A DNA stretch of 56,558 nucleotides from a bacterium (GTDB taxonomy: Bacteria; Zixibacteria; MSB-5A5; WJJR01). Below are positions 28,645 through 37,702 of this stretch, piece by piece (the stretch's first letter is position 1; each line of letters begins with the position of its first letter). The translations under genes and the position numbers were made by a program. The notes under the pieces are model-generated. The model saw nothing but the letters and a program-made list of their open reading frames with translations. It searched no databases and had not been told where the DNA came from. The stretch covers positions 1-56,558 of the forward strand of contig JAKAKI010000040.1 in the NCBI GenBank assembly GCA_021813505.1, written 5' to 3'.

Positions 28645-29167
28645 TGTCGTGCCTCCAGTGAGAAAGTCGTCCAATGGTCTCGTGCCGTCAAGAGAGCACA
28701 TTCGCACAATTCCGAATCGTTTGCAAAAGAGCTCAACTTCCAGCTGGTCCCCATGGGGACCGACTTGACAGTCTATCCCATGTGTTAAAAAGCCAGCCCA
28801 TGCTTGGACGCAATCACTTTGATGTGGCATTCTGCGGCATCGGGTGACCAAATGGACTCAAGCCACTTGTCGAGCGGAGATTTCAGGTAAGGACCGGTAC
28901 CTAGGCGAGTGCGGGCCACGCGTTTCCCCATGAACGGCAATTGGTTATGGCTGCCTGTTCACGGGCGCCAGAACTTGCAGGGATGGGAATCTAATAGCAT
29001 GTGGGACGTCTTCCTTGAGTTGGATGCTGGAATAGCGTTGAATTCTGATGAGAAGAACGTATCTTATAAGTTTGCGCCGGATCAGAAATTGGTCGGGCGC
29101 ACAGATTGGGTGCACTGAGCGTCGCGGTCGGCGGCCGAGTATGGCTGGACGACCGTGAGGAGTTGCT
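28645..29167. other. Spacer between R-M operon and ffh
   Basis: This 520-base spacer is expected to carry the minus-strand R-M promoter and the plus-strand ffh promoter. The only candidate gene is the 48-codon minus-strand frame at 28785-28931. No C-protein-type operator repeats were recognised. Confidence 0.45.
28785..28931 (-). CDS. Possible 48-residue small protein upstream of the C5 methylase
   Basis: ATG at 28931 opens a 48-codon frame ending TAA at 28785-28787. It begins MGKRVARTRLGTGPYLKSPL and continues DKWLESIWSP. The composition is ordinary for a protein (basic N-terminus, mixed helix) and the frame points the same way as the R-M operon. There is no close RBS and no recognised family. 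It does not look like a classical HTH controller protein. It could be a fragment of an older gene. A competing plus-strand frame at 28909-29118 overlaps it. Confidence 0.25.
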   Translation of the reverse strand: MGKRVARTRLGTGPYLKSPLDKWLESIWSPDAAECHIKVIASKHGLAF

Positions 29168-30487
29168 ATGTTTTCGAATTTGGCCGAGCGTTTTGAGGGG
29201 ATCTTCAAGACTCTCCGTGGCCATGGCAAGATAACTGAATCCAATGTTCAGGATGCGCTGAAGCAAGTCCGGCGCGCCCTATTGGAAGCTGACGTCAATT
29301 ACAAGGTCGTCAAGACCTTCCTGGACGAAGTTCAGACGGAGAGCCTTGGCGACAAGGTTCTCAAGTCGGTCTCGCCCGGCCAGCAGATTATTAAGATCAT
29401 CCATGACCGCCTTGTTGATCTACTGGGTGGACAGCACCGGCCCGTCCGTTTCGCCAAGCCCCCGTCACCGACGATCTGGATGATGGTTGGCTTGCAGGGG
29501 TCAGGCAAGACGACGACATGCGGAAAGCTCGCCGGACGATTCGCCAAGGCCGGACGCCGTCCTCATATGGTCGCGGCAGACCTGGCGCGGCCGGCTGCGG
29601 TCGAGCAGCTTCGGACACTGGGCCGGCAGCTCAACATTCCCGTCCACTCGGGAAATGGAAATCCGGTCGATGTCGCGGTTGCCGGAGTGGCAGCGGCGAC
29701 ACAAGCCGGAGCGGATTTGATCATCCTCGATACAGCAGGCCGACTCCACGTTGACGATGATCTGATGGCCCAGGTGACCGCGATCAAATCGCGTGTCGCT
29801 CCGACCGAGACGTTTTTCGTTGCCGATGCCATGACCGGACAAGACGCGGTGACATCGGCGGCGGCATTCGCCGAACGCGTGGGCATTGATGGCGTCATCT
29901 TCACCAAAATCGATGGCGATGCCCGAGGCGGCGCCGCGGTGTCGATTGTGCGTGTCACCGGCGTTCCGATCCTGTTTGTCGGAACAGGTGAGAAGCTGGA
30001 TGGCATCGAACCGTTCCATCCCGACCGGATGGCGTCACGCATTCTGGGAATGGGCGATGTTGTCGGCCTGGTTGAAAAGGCGCAGGAGGCGGTTGATCTA
30101 AATCAGGCGGCCCAATGGGAGCAGAAGCTCCGCAAATCGCAATTCGATTTTCAGGACTTCTACGAACAGTTGCAGCAACTCAAGAAAATGGGGCCGCTGG
30201 AGTCTGTTCTTGGGATGCTTCCCGGAATGTCGAAGATCAAGGGACTGACGATTGATGAACGCGCGCAGAAGCGTATGGAGGCGATGATCCTCTCCATGAC
30301 CGTCGAGGAGCGGCGCCATCCCGAGCTCATCAATGGCTCGCGGCGACTGCGCATCGCCAAGGGAAGCGGCAACTCGGTTCAGGATGTGAATCGTCTTTTG
30401 AAACAGTTTGCCGGCATGCAGAAGATGATCAAGACGATGAGCAAAGGCGGGATGAAGGGCCTTCCCAAGATGCCAATGCCATTCTGA
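29168..30487 (+). CDS. ffh: Signal recognition particle GTPase
   Basis: This 439-residue Ffh binds the SRP RNA and signal peptides and delivers ribosomes to FtsY at the membrane. The N domain (1-90) is followed by the G domain with GLQGSGKTT (108-116), LDTAGRLH and FTKIDGDARGG, then the Met-rich M domain (about 300-439) ending in GGMKGLPKMPMPF. The start is MFSNLAERFEGIFKTLRG, normal for the family. It heads the standard cluster ffh-rpsP-rimM-trmD-rplS-rnhB-yraN. No 4.5S RNA gene was found in the window. Confidence 0.96.
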   Translation: MFSNLAERFEGIFKTLRGHGKITESNVQDALKQVRRALLEADVNYKVVKTFLDEVQTESLGDKVLKSVSPGQQIIKIIHDRLVDLLGGQHRPVRFAKPPSPTIWMMVGLQGSGKTTTCGKLAGRFAKAGRRPHMVAADLARPAAVEQLRTLGRQLNIPVHSGNGNPVDVAVAGVAAATQAGADLIILDTAGRLHVDDDLMAQVTAIKSRVAPTETFFVADAMTGQDAVTSAAAFAERVGIDGVIFTKIDGDARGGAAVSIVRVTGVPILFVGTGEKLDGIEPFHPDRMASRILGMGDVVGLVEKAQEAVDLNQAAQWEQKLRKSQFDFQDFYEQLQQLKKMGPLESVLGMLPGMSKIKGLTIDERAQKRMEAMILSMTVEERRHPELINGSRRLRIAKGSGNSVQDVNRLLKQFAGMQKMIKTMSKGGMKGLPKMPMPF

Positions 30488-30575
30488 TCCGGTGAGTACG
30501 GATAAACACGAGCTCGATGAACGGGAATTGAAACTGAGTCGTCTTACTTGATAGGAAACACGAAGGAGGTTGGTT

Positions 30576-30968
30576 TTGTCAGTAAAGATCCGTTTGCGCA
30601 GAGGTGGAAAGAAGAAACAGCCGATGTTCCGGCTGGTGGCGACTGACTCGCGGATGCCGCGCGATGGGCGATTCCTCGAGGTGCTGGGCTGGTACCGTCC
30701 GCTCGACAAGCCGGCCAAGGTCAAGATCGATGTCCCGAGGACAATCGACTGGCTGAAGCGCGGTGCGGTGCCATCGGATACCGTGAATGCGCTGTTCAAG
30801 CATTCCGGATTCGCCACCGTGTGGGACAAGGCCCAAAAGGGCGAGGATGTCTCCGGCATGGCGCTGAAGGACACGATCACCGAGCGTCCGCATAAGGTCA
30901 AGGCCAAGGCGCGCGCGCGTATGACCGAAAAGGCGGCGGCGGGTGCGGCGGAGACCCCGGCGGCATAA
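30576..30968 (+). CDS. rpsP: 30S ribosomal protein S16
   Basis: This 130-residue S16 binds 16S rRNA in the small-subunit body. The N-terminal SVKIRLRRGGKKKQPMFRLV and FLEVLGWYRP are standard. The C-terminal tail (about residues 83-130) is an Ala/Lys-rich extension ending in a run of Ala and Glu. The start is TTG 30576 because AAGGAGG (30563-30569) then sits six bases upstream. An in-frame TTG at 30570 would be too close to that site. Unusually, the KH-domain gene that often follows rpsP is absent. rimM follows after 51 bases. Confidence 0.95.
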   Translation: MSVKIRLRRGGKKKQPMFRLVATDSRMPRDGRFLEVLGWYRPLDKPAKVKIDVPRTIDWLKRGAVPSDTVNALFKHSGFATVWDKAQKGEDVSGMALKDTITERPHKVKAKARARMTEKAAAGAAETPAA

Positions 30969-31019
30969 TTCGGAGGCACGAGAGTCGCCTCGGGATTACG
31001 CCGTGTGAGAGTCTGACCG

Positions 31020-31526
31020 ATGACGGACCGCATTGCGCTGGGACGCGTCGGTCGGCCTCATGGCATCGCAGGAGCCTTTCTCGTCTGGCCCTACGCGGAG
31101 GATCTCGAGCGGTTCGAACGGCTGAAGCAGTTTGTGCTGTCGAAAGGCGACAAGACGCTCGCCGCCACGGTCGAATCGGTCCGAATTGCCAATGGATATG
31201 CGGTTATTCAGACAGGAGAGCTGACCACCCCTGAGGATGTGCGGCCCTGGACCGGTGGCGACGTGGAGGTCGACTCAGCCGAACGAATTCAGCCCCCACC
31301 TGGACGCTACTTTCATGATCAAATCCTCGGAATGAAAGTGGTGACGATGCAGGGGACACCGGTGGGGATTGTGGAATCGATCATGGATTGTCCGGCCAAC
31401 GATGTCTATGTCTGTCGAGACGGCGTCAAAGAGTACCTGATCCCAGCGGTGGACACGATTGTGAAAGAGATCGATTTGAACGCAGGTGTAATGAGGATTG
31501 AACCGATACCGGGGTTGATCGACTGA
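31020..31526 (+). CDS. rimM: Ribosome maturation factor RimM
   Basis: This 168-residue protein helps assemble the 30S head and binds S19. It has the N-terminal GRVGRPHGIAGAFLVWPY and a C-terminal PRC-barrel with RYFHDQILGMKVVTMQGTPVGIV and LIPAVDTIVKEID. ATG at 31020. It stands between rpsP and trmD as in most bacteria and is probably part of the same transcript. Confidence 0.93.
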   Translation: MTDRIALGRVGRPHGIAGAFLVWPYAEDLERFERLKQFVLSKGDKTLAATVESVRIANGYAVIQTGELTTPEDVRPWTGGDVEVDSAERIQPPPGRYFHDQILGMKVVTMQGTPVGIVESIMDCPANDVYVCRDGVKEYLIPAVDTIVKEIDLNAGVMRIEPIPGLID

Positions 31527-31557
31527 AGTCCGGCTCGAATTGCCGGACGATATCGCC

Positions 31558-32331
31558 ATGTTGAGAGTGGACATCATCACTGCCTTCCCCGGAATGTTCG
31601 AGGGCTTCCTCGGCGAGTCGATGCTCGCGCGGGCACTCGCGCAGGGAATCTTATCGATCAAAGTCCACGATCTGCGCGATTTCACCGATGATCCGCATCG
31701 GACGATTGATGACACTCCATTTGGCGGTGGCGGCGGCATGATTCTCAAGGCCGAGCCGCTGGCCAAAGCCATCGAGACGATCTGCCCGATCCGTGACGGG
31801 TGCAGTCGCGCGACGCTGATCATCCCGACACCACGCGGCGAGTCGTTCACTCAAGCGACCGCCGTCCAGCTTTCGGGCCAGCAGCATCTCGTATTTGTAT
31901 GCGGGCACTACACCGGAATCGACGAGCGCATCTACGAGCATTTCAAGCCGCGCCGCCTCTGCCTTGGCGATTTTGTATTGTCGGGTGGCGAGCTCCCGGC
32001 GATGGCGATGATTGATGCGGTCGGGCGGCTTCTGCCGGGATTTCTGGGGAATGAAGAATCGGGCAAGAACGATTCCTTTGTCCGTCCCGGCCTCGGCGCG
32101 CCGCAGTACACGCGTCCGCAAAGCTGGCGCGGGCTTGATGTGCCGGAGGTCTTGATCTCCGGGCACCACGCCAAGGTCACCGAGTGGCGGGAAAACTCTC
32201 GCAGGCAGACAACTGAGCAGTTCCGGCCCGATTTGATCGGGTCTCCTGATAGCGATTCACGCGATGCGGCAGAAGGCAGGGGAAATACCGATGCCCCGCA
32301 TCCATTTTCAAATGAGAAAACAAGGAGATAA
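31558..32331 (+). CDS. trmD: tRNA (guanine-37-N1)-methyltransferase
   Basis: This 257-residue SPOUT methylase makes m1G37 next to the anticodon and so prevents frameshifting. Family features are [16 protein letters not shown], the [13 protein letters not shown] loop, [12 protein letters not shown] and [13 protein letters not shown] (the SAM knot), and [22 protein letters not shown]. The C-terminal tail beyond about 230 is longer and more polar than in E. coli. ATG 31558 is used; the frame is open upstream to 31540. Its TAA ends two bases before the rplS start. Confidence 0.95.
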   Translation: MLRVDIITAFPGMFEGFLGESMLARALAQGILSIKVHDLRDFTDDPHRTIDDTPFGGGGGMILKAEPLAKAIETICPIRDGCSRATLIIPTPRGESFTQATAVQLSGQQHLVFVCGHYTGIDERIYEHFKPRRLCLGDFVLSGGELPAMAMIDAVGRLLPGFLGNEESGKNDSFVRPGLGAPQYTRPQSWRGLDVPEVLISGHHAKVTEWRENSRRQTTEQFRPDLIGSPDSDSRDAAEGRGNTDAPHPFSNEKTRR

Positions 32332-32333
32332 CC

Positions 32334-32687
32334 ATGGCTAATCTGTCACATCTCGGTTTGGCCCCCCAGACCGAAACCGCTGCCAAGTTCAATCCCGGAG
32401 ATCTTGTGCGTGTTCACGTGAAGATCAAGGAAGGGGACAAGGAGCGTATCCAGGTCTTCCAGGGCACGGTCATTCAGAAACGTGGCGAAGGTTCGGGCAA
32501 GACATTCAGCGTTCGCAAGGTGTCGCAGGGCATCGGCGTCGAACGGACATTCCCGGTCTTTTCACCCAACGTTGCAAAGGTTGAAATCCTCAAGTCCGGC
32601 AAGGTGCGCCGCGCGAAGCTTTACTACCTGCGCGATCTCACCGGTCGTTCGGCCAGACTGAAGGACAAGCAGACCGGCAACGAGTAG
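32334..32687 (+). CDS. rplS: 50S ribosomal protein L19
   Basis: This 117-residue L19 lies at the 30S-50S interface. Typical blocks are [48 protein letters not shown] and [23 protein letters not shown] 32334 has AAGGAGATAACC directly upstream, one of the strongest translation starts in the window. Last of the tightly packed ribosomal genes; rnhB follows after 66 bases that contain small imperfect hairpins. Confidence 0.96.
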   Translation: MANLSHLGLAPQTETAAKFNPGDLVRVHVKIKEGDKERIQVFQGTVIQKRGEGSGKTFSVRKVSQGIGVERTFPVFSPNVAKVEILKSGKVRRAKLYYLRDLTGRSARLKDKQTGNE

Positions 32688-32753
32688 CCGCGATATCGCG
32701 TTCCCGTTTCCGGGAATCGCCGTCACCGGTTTTGTGTCAAGGGCTGAGGTGGC

Positions 32754-33410
32754 ATGCCGCTTTTGGTACACAAACACGGACCAGAGTCGGATCCGTGGCG
32801 CTATGAAAGGCAGTATTGGGATACCGGCATGGCGCACGTGGCCGGTGTCGACGAGGTTGGCCGCGGGCCGCTGGCGGGGCCGGTTGTTGCGGTCGCCTGT
32901 GTGCTCTCCCCGGAATTCGATGCGACCGGCGTCAGCGATTCCAAATTGCTCGCCCATTCCCAGCGTCTCGCCCTCTTCCCCAAAATCAGCCAGAATGCCC
33001 GCGGGTGGGCCGTGGGGATCATCAGCCCCGACGACATCGACCGTCACAACATCCTCGGGGCAACGTTTATGGCGATGCGCATGGCGCTGGAGCAACTGCC
33101 CATCGAGCCCGACGCGGTTCTCGTCGACGGCAAATTCCTGATTCCCGACATATCGCTCCCCCAGCGCGCCATTATCGAAGGCGACCGCCTCTGTGTCTCG
33201 ATTGGCTGCGCTTCGATTCTGGCCAAGGAGATTCGCGACCGTATCATGGAAGATTTCGATAGCGAGTATCCGGGGTACGGCTTTGTGCGGCACAAAGGAT
33301 ACGCCACCTCGGAGCATCTCGAGATGCTGCAGAAATTGGGCCCGTCTCCGATTCATCGCCGCAGTTTCGCCCCAGTCCGCGAGTGCCGGCAGGAGCATTT
33401 GGGATTGTAG
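32754..33410 (+). CDS. rnhB: Ribonuclease HII
   Basis: This 218-residue enzyme removes RNA primers and single ribonucleotides from DNA hybrids. The first acidic pair is in AGVDEVGRGPLAG, the third in AVLVDGKF, and a further metal ligand is in CASILAKEIRD. The SEYPGYGFVRHKGYAT motif is typical of the family. Length is normal. The N-terminal 28 residues before the domain are a small variable extension. It lies between rplS and yraN as in many bacteria. Confidence 0.95.
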   Translation: MPLLVHKHGPESDPWRYERQYWDTGMAHVAGVDEVGRGPLAGPVVAVACVLSPEFDATGVSDSKLLAHSQRLALFPKISQNARGWAVGIISPDDIDRHNILGATFMAMRMALEQLPIEPDAVLVDGKFLIPDISLPQRAIIEGDRLCVSIGCASILAKEIRDRIMEDFDSEYPGYGFVRHKGYATSEHLEMLQKLGPSPIHRRSFAPVRECRQEHLGL

Positions 33411-33465
33411 CGGCGCTCGTCGTGCGGCTACGTGACTTTCCGCCAATAGAAAAGAAATCCACCGC

Positions 33466-33876
33466 ATGCCCGGCCCCGCATCCAAGCCCCGCAAATCTCG
33501 GCCGAGCCGGGGGAAGCGTGGCGAGGAGTTGGCAGCGGAGTACTTGGAGACCAAGGGATTTCAGATCATCGCCCGCAATTGGCGATCATCCCTTACTCGG
33601 CATGAGATCGACTTGGTCGCACGCGAGGGCAACTGCATTGTCTTCGTCGAAGTGAAGACGGCGCGAACCACGGATTTCGGCGATCCGCTTGCGTGGATCA
33701 CTCCCCGCAAGCAGGCCGCGATCATCAAGGCGGCGCAAGCCTATCTCTCAGGATGGCAATCGCCCGACGTGGATTTTCGATTCGACGCCATCGCGATATC
33801 ACCGGCCTCAACATCCCAGAAGCCGACGATCGAGCATGTGCGCGGGGCGTTTACGTGCGATGACGAACCGAAGTAG
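33466..33876 (+). CDS. yraN: YraN/UPF0102 family nuclease-fold protein
   Basis: This 136-residue protein has a Holliday-junction-resolvase-like (PD-(D/E)xK) fold. Blocks are RGKRGEELAAEYLETKGFQIIARNWR, HEIDLVAREGNCIVFVEVKTART and WITPRKQAAIIKAAQAYL. The E-I-D and E-V-K residues are the putative metal site. Biological role is not settled in the family; its fixed place after rnhB suggests DNA upkeep. Its Lys/Pro-rich N-terminus (about 17 residues) is variable. It converges with the DinB gene across a 71-base gap. Confidence 0.9.
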   Translation: MPGPASKPRKSRPSRGKRGEELAAEYLETKGFQIIARNWRSSLTRHEIDLVAREGNCIVFVEVKTARTTDFGDPLAWITPRKQAAIIKAAQAYLSGWQSPDVDFRFDAIAISPASTSQKPTIEHVRGAFTCDDEPK

Positions 33877-33947
33877 ACGGGATCCGTTGTACGAGAATCG
33901 AGCGAGCCTCTGCGTTCAAAGAGCTTGCTGAGATCACAAAATCAGAT

Positions 33948-34421
33948 TCAACCCACAATCCGTTCCAACCCATACCGCCGCCGCGCCGCCGCGAGCTGGC
34001 CGACATAATAGCTATCATGGAGAGCGGCCAGACCCAGAGTCCCGAGAACTGTCTTGTCCAACCCAGGAGCCTCGGTGAGGGCTGCGAGTTGCGCACTTGT
34101 GACCGTCTTCAACTGGACCATGAATGCGCTGTGCACGTCATCCCACTTGGCGTGGACTTCTGCCAGCGACGGCCACTGATCCAGATTCTTCACTTCATCA
34201 CCCCGGCGGAAGTGGCCTGCCCAAGGCACGTCGACGCTTCCACCAATCACTCGCATGAATGATGAGCGGACAGTGACAATGTGACCGGCAATCCACAAGA
34301 TCGGATTCGCGCCGTTCGACTGCTCCAGTGCTTGCTCCGGGGTGATCCCATCAAGAGCACGATGGAACAGCCCATGAGTGCTGCGGAATACCAGTGAATA
34401 CCCCAGCAGTTCAGGTATCAC
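33948..34421 (-). CDS. DinB-family protein
   Basis: This 157-residue four-helix-bundle protein resembles DinB/YfiT metal-dependent enzymes. A likely metal-binding set is the His in WIAGHIVTVRSS and the paired His/Asp in AALHDSYYVGQLAAARR. Members act as thiol-dependent S-transferases (for example with bacillithiol) or have unknown roles. Start is GTG at 34421. It is the last of three minus-strand genes and converges with yraN. Exact reaction cannot be told. Confidence 0.75.
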   Translation of the reverse strand: MIPELLGYSLVFRSTHGLFHRALDGITPEQALEQSNGANPILWIAGHIVTVRSSFMRVIGGSVDVPWAGHFRRGDEVKNLDQWPSLAEVHAKWDDVHSAFMVQLKTVTSAQLAALTEAPGLDKTVLGTLGLAALHDSYYVGQLAAARRRYGLERIVG

Positions 34422-34470
34422 GCAAACCTCGTCGAGTTAGGCGGAAGTCACGCCTCAGAAAGGCTGACGG

Positions 34471-34884
34471 TCACAGAGGTTTTCTGCTGCTCTGGTTCAT
34501 GACAGTGGTGTCGGGCGGAAGCGGGTTGCGCTTGTTCAACTCATCCTGAATCCGATCCCAGATCGGGCGCCATTTCTCGGGATGCTCATTGTATTCGGCC
34601 AGAGTCTTCTCGATCTGCCCCGGTTCCAGCCCGATCTGGCCCAGCACGCGCGTCTTTTCCTTCTCGTATTCAGGCGTACCGATGGGCGTTGACTCAGCGA
34701 GCGTGGCCAGTTCGACATAGGCGCGGACGATCTGGTCTTCTGTAATCGACTTCCCAGGCGCCGTGCTGGCGGCCGCGGGCTCAGTCGGGGCTCCTGTCGG
34801 GTCATCGGTGGTCCTGAAGTACACAATGCCAATGGTCGTGAAGGCGATCAGGAGCAGAGCGATGATGATGATTTTCAGACGCAT
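34471..34884 (-). CDS. Small single-pass membrane protein of unknown function
   Basis: This 137-residue protein has one N-terminal membrane helix (RLKIIIIALLLIAFTTIGIVY, about residues 2-22) and no cleavage site I trust. A Pro/Ala/Thr linker is followed by a helical polar domain (about 46-115) with ITEDQIVRAYVELATLAES and PGQIEKTLAEYNEHPEKWRPI. It probably faces the periplasm. I do not recognise the family. It lies between rqcH and the DinB gene on the same strand and may be transcribed with them. Confidence 0.7.
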   Translation of the reverse strand: MRLKIIIIALLLIAFTTIGIVYFRTTDDPTGAPTEPAAASTAPGKSITEDQIVRAYVELATLAESTPIGTPEYEKEKTRVLGQIGLEPGQIEKTLAEYNEHPEKWRPIWDRIQDELNKRNPLPPDTTVMNQSSRKPL

Positions 34885-34948
34885 TCGTGCGGGTATCCTG
34901 CCGAAGGTTCGCGTTTCAATATACGATGAACCAGCCTGTTAGCCAAGG

Positions 34949-36667
34949 TCATTCATTATACCCGGCTTCGTGGTATCCGGGCGGCGGTAGAGGCCGTACC
35001 ATGACCGATTTTTCGCCCGTAACCTGTACCAGTCCCGCCGGTGCCTTGCGGGGTTTGCGGACATGCCGGATTTCCGTGTAGATGACCGGAACAAGATGGG
35101 AGTGCTTGGCCTTGGAGAAAAAGGCGGCGATCTGCGCCGCGGCAAGAATAGCCTTGTGATCAAATTCCCTGTCCTTGGACTCGCGTTTGAGGATCACGTG
35201 AGCCCCGCCGGACTGGCTGGCGTGCAGGAAAAGATCGTGGGGCCGGGCAATTTTCAATGTCAATTGGTCATTGTCGCGGCTGGATCGGCCCACCAGTACG
35301 ACCTGGTCGCCCAACCGGAACTCACGATAGGGCAAGCGCTTCTGCTCAAGGCGTTTCGCCGGCTTGCGTTCGGTGGCGAGCCCGCAGGCTGCCTTGATCG
35401 TCTCGAGCGTTTCCGGACCGATCCCCGGATCGCCAAGTAGTCGCAGCCGATCCTCCCATGCCGATGACTCTCGCTTCAATGCGGGAAGAATAGTGGCGGC
35501 GTTGCGCGCTGCCCGGGTCGCCTTGCTGGCGTGATCGTAGAGGGCATCGATGTTCTCCTGCGGCGTGAGCGCCGGATCGAGCGGGACGGTGATCGGGTCG
35601 CCGGACTCCCAATCGTTTACTATGATTTCTGACATCCCCGGCCGCAATTCATGGCGTTGGGCGCCGAGCAAGTCTGCCCTGCGTCTGAGCTCGGGGACCC
35701 GTTGGCCCTCGGAGATCGCGTTCTCGGCGTCACTGACCCGGCGGCGGATGCGTTCGAGACGGCCGCGCACGTCACGTTGGAGCAGCGCGATGAGGGTGCT
35801 GCGGCTCGATTCTTCTCCCGATTGAGCATCAATGGCCGCGAGGGCCGAAGCCAGCGAGCTAAACTCGCTCGCCTCACCGATCACGGCGGCAGGAGTCCGA
35901 GGAACTGCCCAAGTGGAGCCGTCTGATGATGTCTGAAACATCACAGTGGTTGAGGTATCCACCGCCCGCCTGAGCACACGCAAACAGGTTTCAAACTCGG
36001 TCCATGCTCGGCTGCGTGTTTCCCCTGACGTTTCCGATTCCAACTGAATTACCGTGGCGATGGCTTCGTCGATCCCCCAGAGTTTCTTCTGCAGGAACTC
36101 ACCAAGAGTCAGTTCCTGGTATTCAGTGCGCGCCCGTTCGAATTCCGGGAATGTGATGGACTGCCAGTTCAGCAGTGATGGGGGTTTGGGCGGGGCGAAT
36201 ATGGTCGAGGCTGCGGAATCGGAGGCGGCAAAGTGCGACTCCAAAACAGCATCTGTTTCAGGCTGGACCAACCAGAGGTTTCCGGCGGCACCGGTCCAGC
36301 TGATCCACAGATCCAGCCGTTGAAGCATATCGGTACTCTCGCCAGGCTTCTCAAAGCCCAAGCGCATGACACGGTCCGGTTGCGGAATTTCCACTCGTCC
36401 GAGTTTACACCCTTTGAGCCGGTTGAACTTCTCTGTCAGCATAAATGAGTCGAGCGATGGGATCACGGCTTTATCAGAGACCCAGTAGAAGGCTTGGCTT
36501 GCTCCCCGACAACCGACCTGCAGCCATCTCTTTTGATGCCGCGCTTCCAGTTCAAAGAGCAGCCGGCCGGATTCGCGATCAGATCGAAGCGATCTGAGCA
36601 CAGTCCCCACCAAGTCCTCGGAGGCCTCGTTGACCAGACGGACCAGATGCCAGCCGACGATTTTCAT
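34949..36667 (-). CDS. rqcH: Rqc2/NEMF-type ribosome quality-control protein RqcH
   Basis: This 572-residue NFACT protein binds 50S-peptidyl-tRNA complexes after ribosome splitting and recruits Ala-tRNA to tail stalled chains. It has an NFACT-N region (1-180), a coiled-coil middle (about 290-420, with SESSR- and RRRVSDAENA-type heptads), and the NFACT-R domain near the C-terminus (YREFRLGDQVVLVGRSSRDND, ARPHDLFLHASQSGGAHVI). The N-terminal part is more divergent than usual, so activity of the DR motif region is uncertain. It precedes the small membrane protein and DinB on the minus strand and diverges from yicC. Confidence 0.85.
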   Translation of the reverse strand: MKIVGWHLVRLVNEASEDLVGTVLRSLRSDRESGRLLFELEARHQKRWLQVGCRGASQAFYWVSDKAVIPSLDSFMLTEKFNRLKGCKLGRVEIPQPDRVMRLGFEKPGESTDMLQRLDLWISWTGAAGNLWLVQPETDAVLESHFAASDSAASTIFAPPKPPSLLNWQSITFPEFERARTEYQELTLGEFLQKKLWGIDEAIATVIQLESETSGETRSRAWTEFETCLRVLRRAVDTSTTVMFQTSSDGSTWAVPRTPAAVIGEASEFSSLASALAAIDAQSGEESSRSTLIALLQRDVRGRLERIRRRVSDAENAISEGQRVPELRRRADLLGAQRHELRPGMSEIIVNDWESGDPITVPLDPALTPQENIDALYDHASKATRAARNAATILPALKRESSAWEDRLRLLGDPGIGPETLETIKAACGLATERKPAKRLEQKRLPYREFRLGDQVVLVGRSSRDNDQLTLKIARPHDLFLHASQSGGAHVILKRESKDREFDHKAILAAAQIAAFFSKAKHSHLVPVIYTEIRHVRKPRKAPAGLVQVTGEKSVMVRPLPPPGYHEAGYNE

Positions 36668-36826
36668 TTGGTTGCCGCGGTAGAACGGATTGTTACTCTT
36701 GCACTTATCGGCTCTTTCGACGGGCCATTCCGTCCAAACAACTCCTGAGACCTGAGGAAAAGCAATTGACTTGCCATAATGTAGGGGTCTAAATTGAATG
36801 TTTTTTGAAGGTTGAGGCTGACGCGC

Positions 36827-37702
36827 ATGATATCAAGCATGACTGGATTTGGCAGGGGGGAGATCGACCGGGACGGATTCCGGGCGGTCTTTGAAGTTAC
36901 CTCCCTAAACAGTCGTTATCTCGAAGTCTCCCTTCGGCTTCCGAGGTGGATGGCATCCCAGGAATCAGCACTGCGCACCATCATTTCTAACAAAGTCGGG
37001 CGTGGCAAGGTTGTGGCGCAACTGGCATGGGATCGGACCACCTTTGAGTCGCCGGTCCAAATCAACGAAACCCTGGCCGACTGGTACATTGAAACGATCA
37101 AGAGGCTGGCGGCCAAGCACCAAATGACGAGTGATCTCAGCATTGCCGACGTCATGTCATTGCCCGAGGTCTGGACCAATCCCGAAAAGACGGCCGAGTC
37201 CGAGGCAGTCGAGTCGATTGTGCGTGAAGCCCTCGACCGCGCATTGGATCAGCTTTTGCAGATGCGTCGCGACGAAGGCAGCAAGCTCGCGAACGATTTT
37301 CGCGAACGAATGAACATGATTCGCCAGACCGGGGAGAAGATTCAGAGTTTGTCCGCGACCCAGGTCGATGCCTACCGTCTGAAGCTGACGCAACGAATCG
37401 AGGAAATTCTCGGCACTGCGGGCTACGATCCCCAGCGGCTGGCGCAGGAAATCGCCTACATGGCCGAACGCACCGACATTACCGAAGAATGTGTACGCTT
37501 GTCCATCCATTGCCAGCACTTTCTGGATGCGGTGAATGGCAACGAGCCTGCCGGACGCCGCCTGAATTTTCTTCTGCAGGAATTGAGCCGTGAAGTTAAC
37601 ACGATCGGTTCAAAATCAGCCAGCGCGGAGATCTCCGCCCTTGTAGTGAATCTCAAGGAGGAGTTGGAGAAGACCCGCGAGCAGGTTCAGAATATCGAGT
37701 GA
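36827..37702 (+). CDS. yicC: YicC-family endoribonuclease
   Basis: This 291-residue YicC/YloC-type protein has the start MISSMTGFGRGEIDRDGFRAV, the block EVTSLNSRYLEVSLRLP, and the C-terminal DUF1732 motif GRRLNFLLQELSREVNTIGSKS. The family includes an endoribonuclease that trims small regulatory RNAs in E. coli. The C-terminal domain carries the conserved acidic and Asn residues. ATG 36827 is chosen over an upstream TTG (36812). Its stop overlaps the gmk GTG by four bases, so yicC-gmk-rpoZ form one operon. Confidence 0.9.
   Translation: MISSMTGFGRGEIDRDGFRAVFEVTSLNSRYLEVSLRLPRWMASQESALRTIISNKVGRGKVVAQLAWDRTTFESPVQINETLADWYIETIKRLAAKHQMTSDLSIADVMSLPEVWTNPEKTAESEAVESIVREALDRALDQLLQMRRDEGSKLANDFRERMNMIRQTGEKIQSLSATQVDAYRLKLTQRIEEILGTAGYDPQRLAQEIAYMAERTDITEECVRLSIHCQHFLDAVNGNEPAGRRLNFLLQELSREVNTIGSKSASAEISALVVNLKEELEKTREQVQNIE

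Noticed and set aside
28909-29118. 69-codon plus-strand frame upstream of ffh
   Set aside because: No RBS or family; overlaps the opposite 48-codon frame. Neither is strong.
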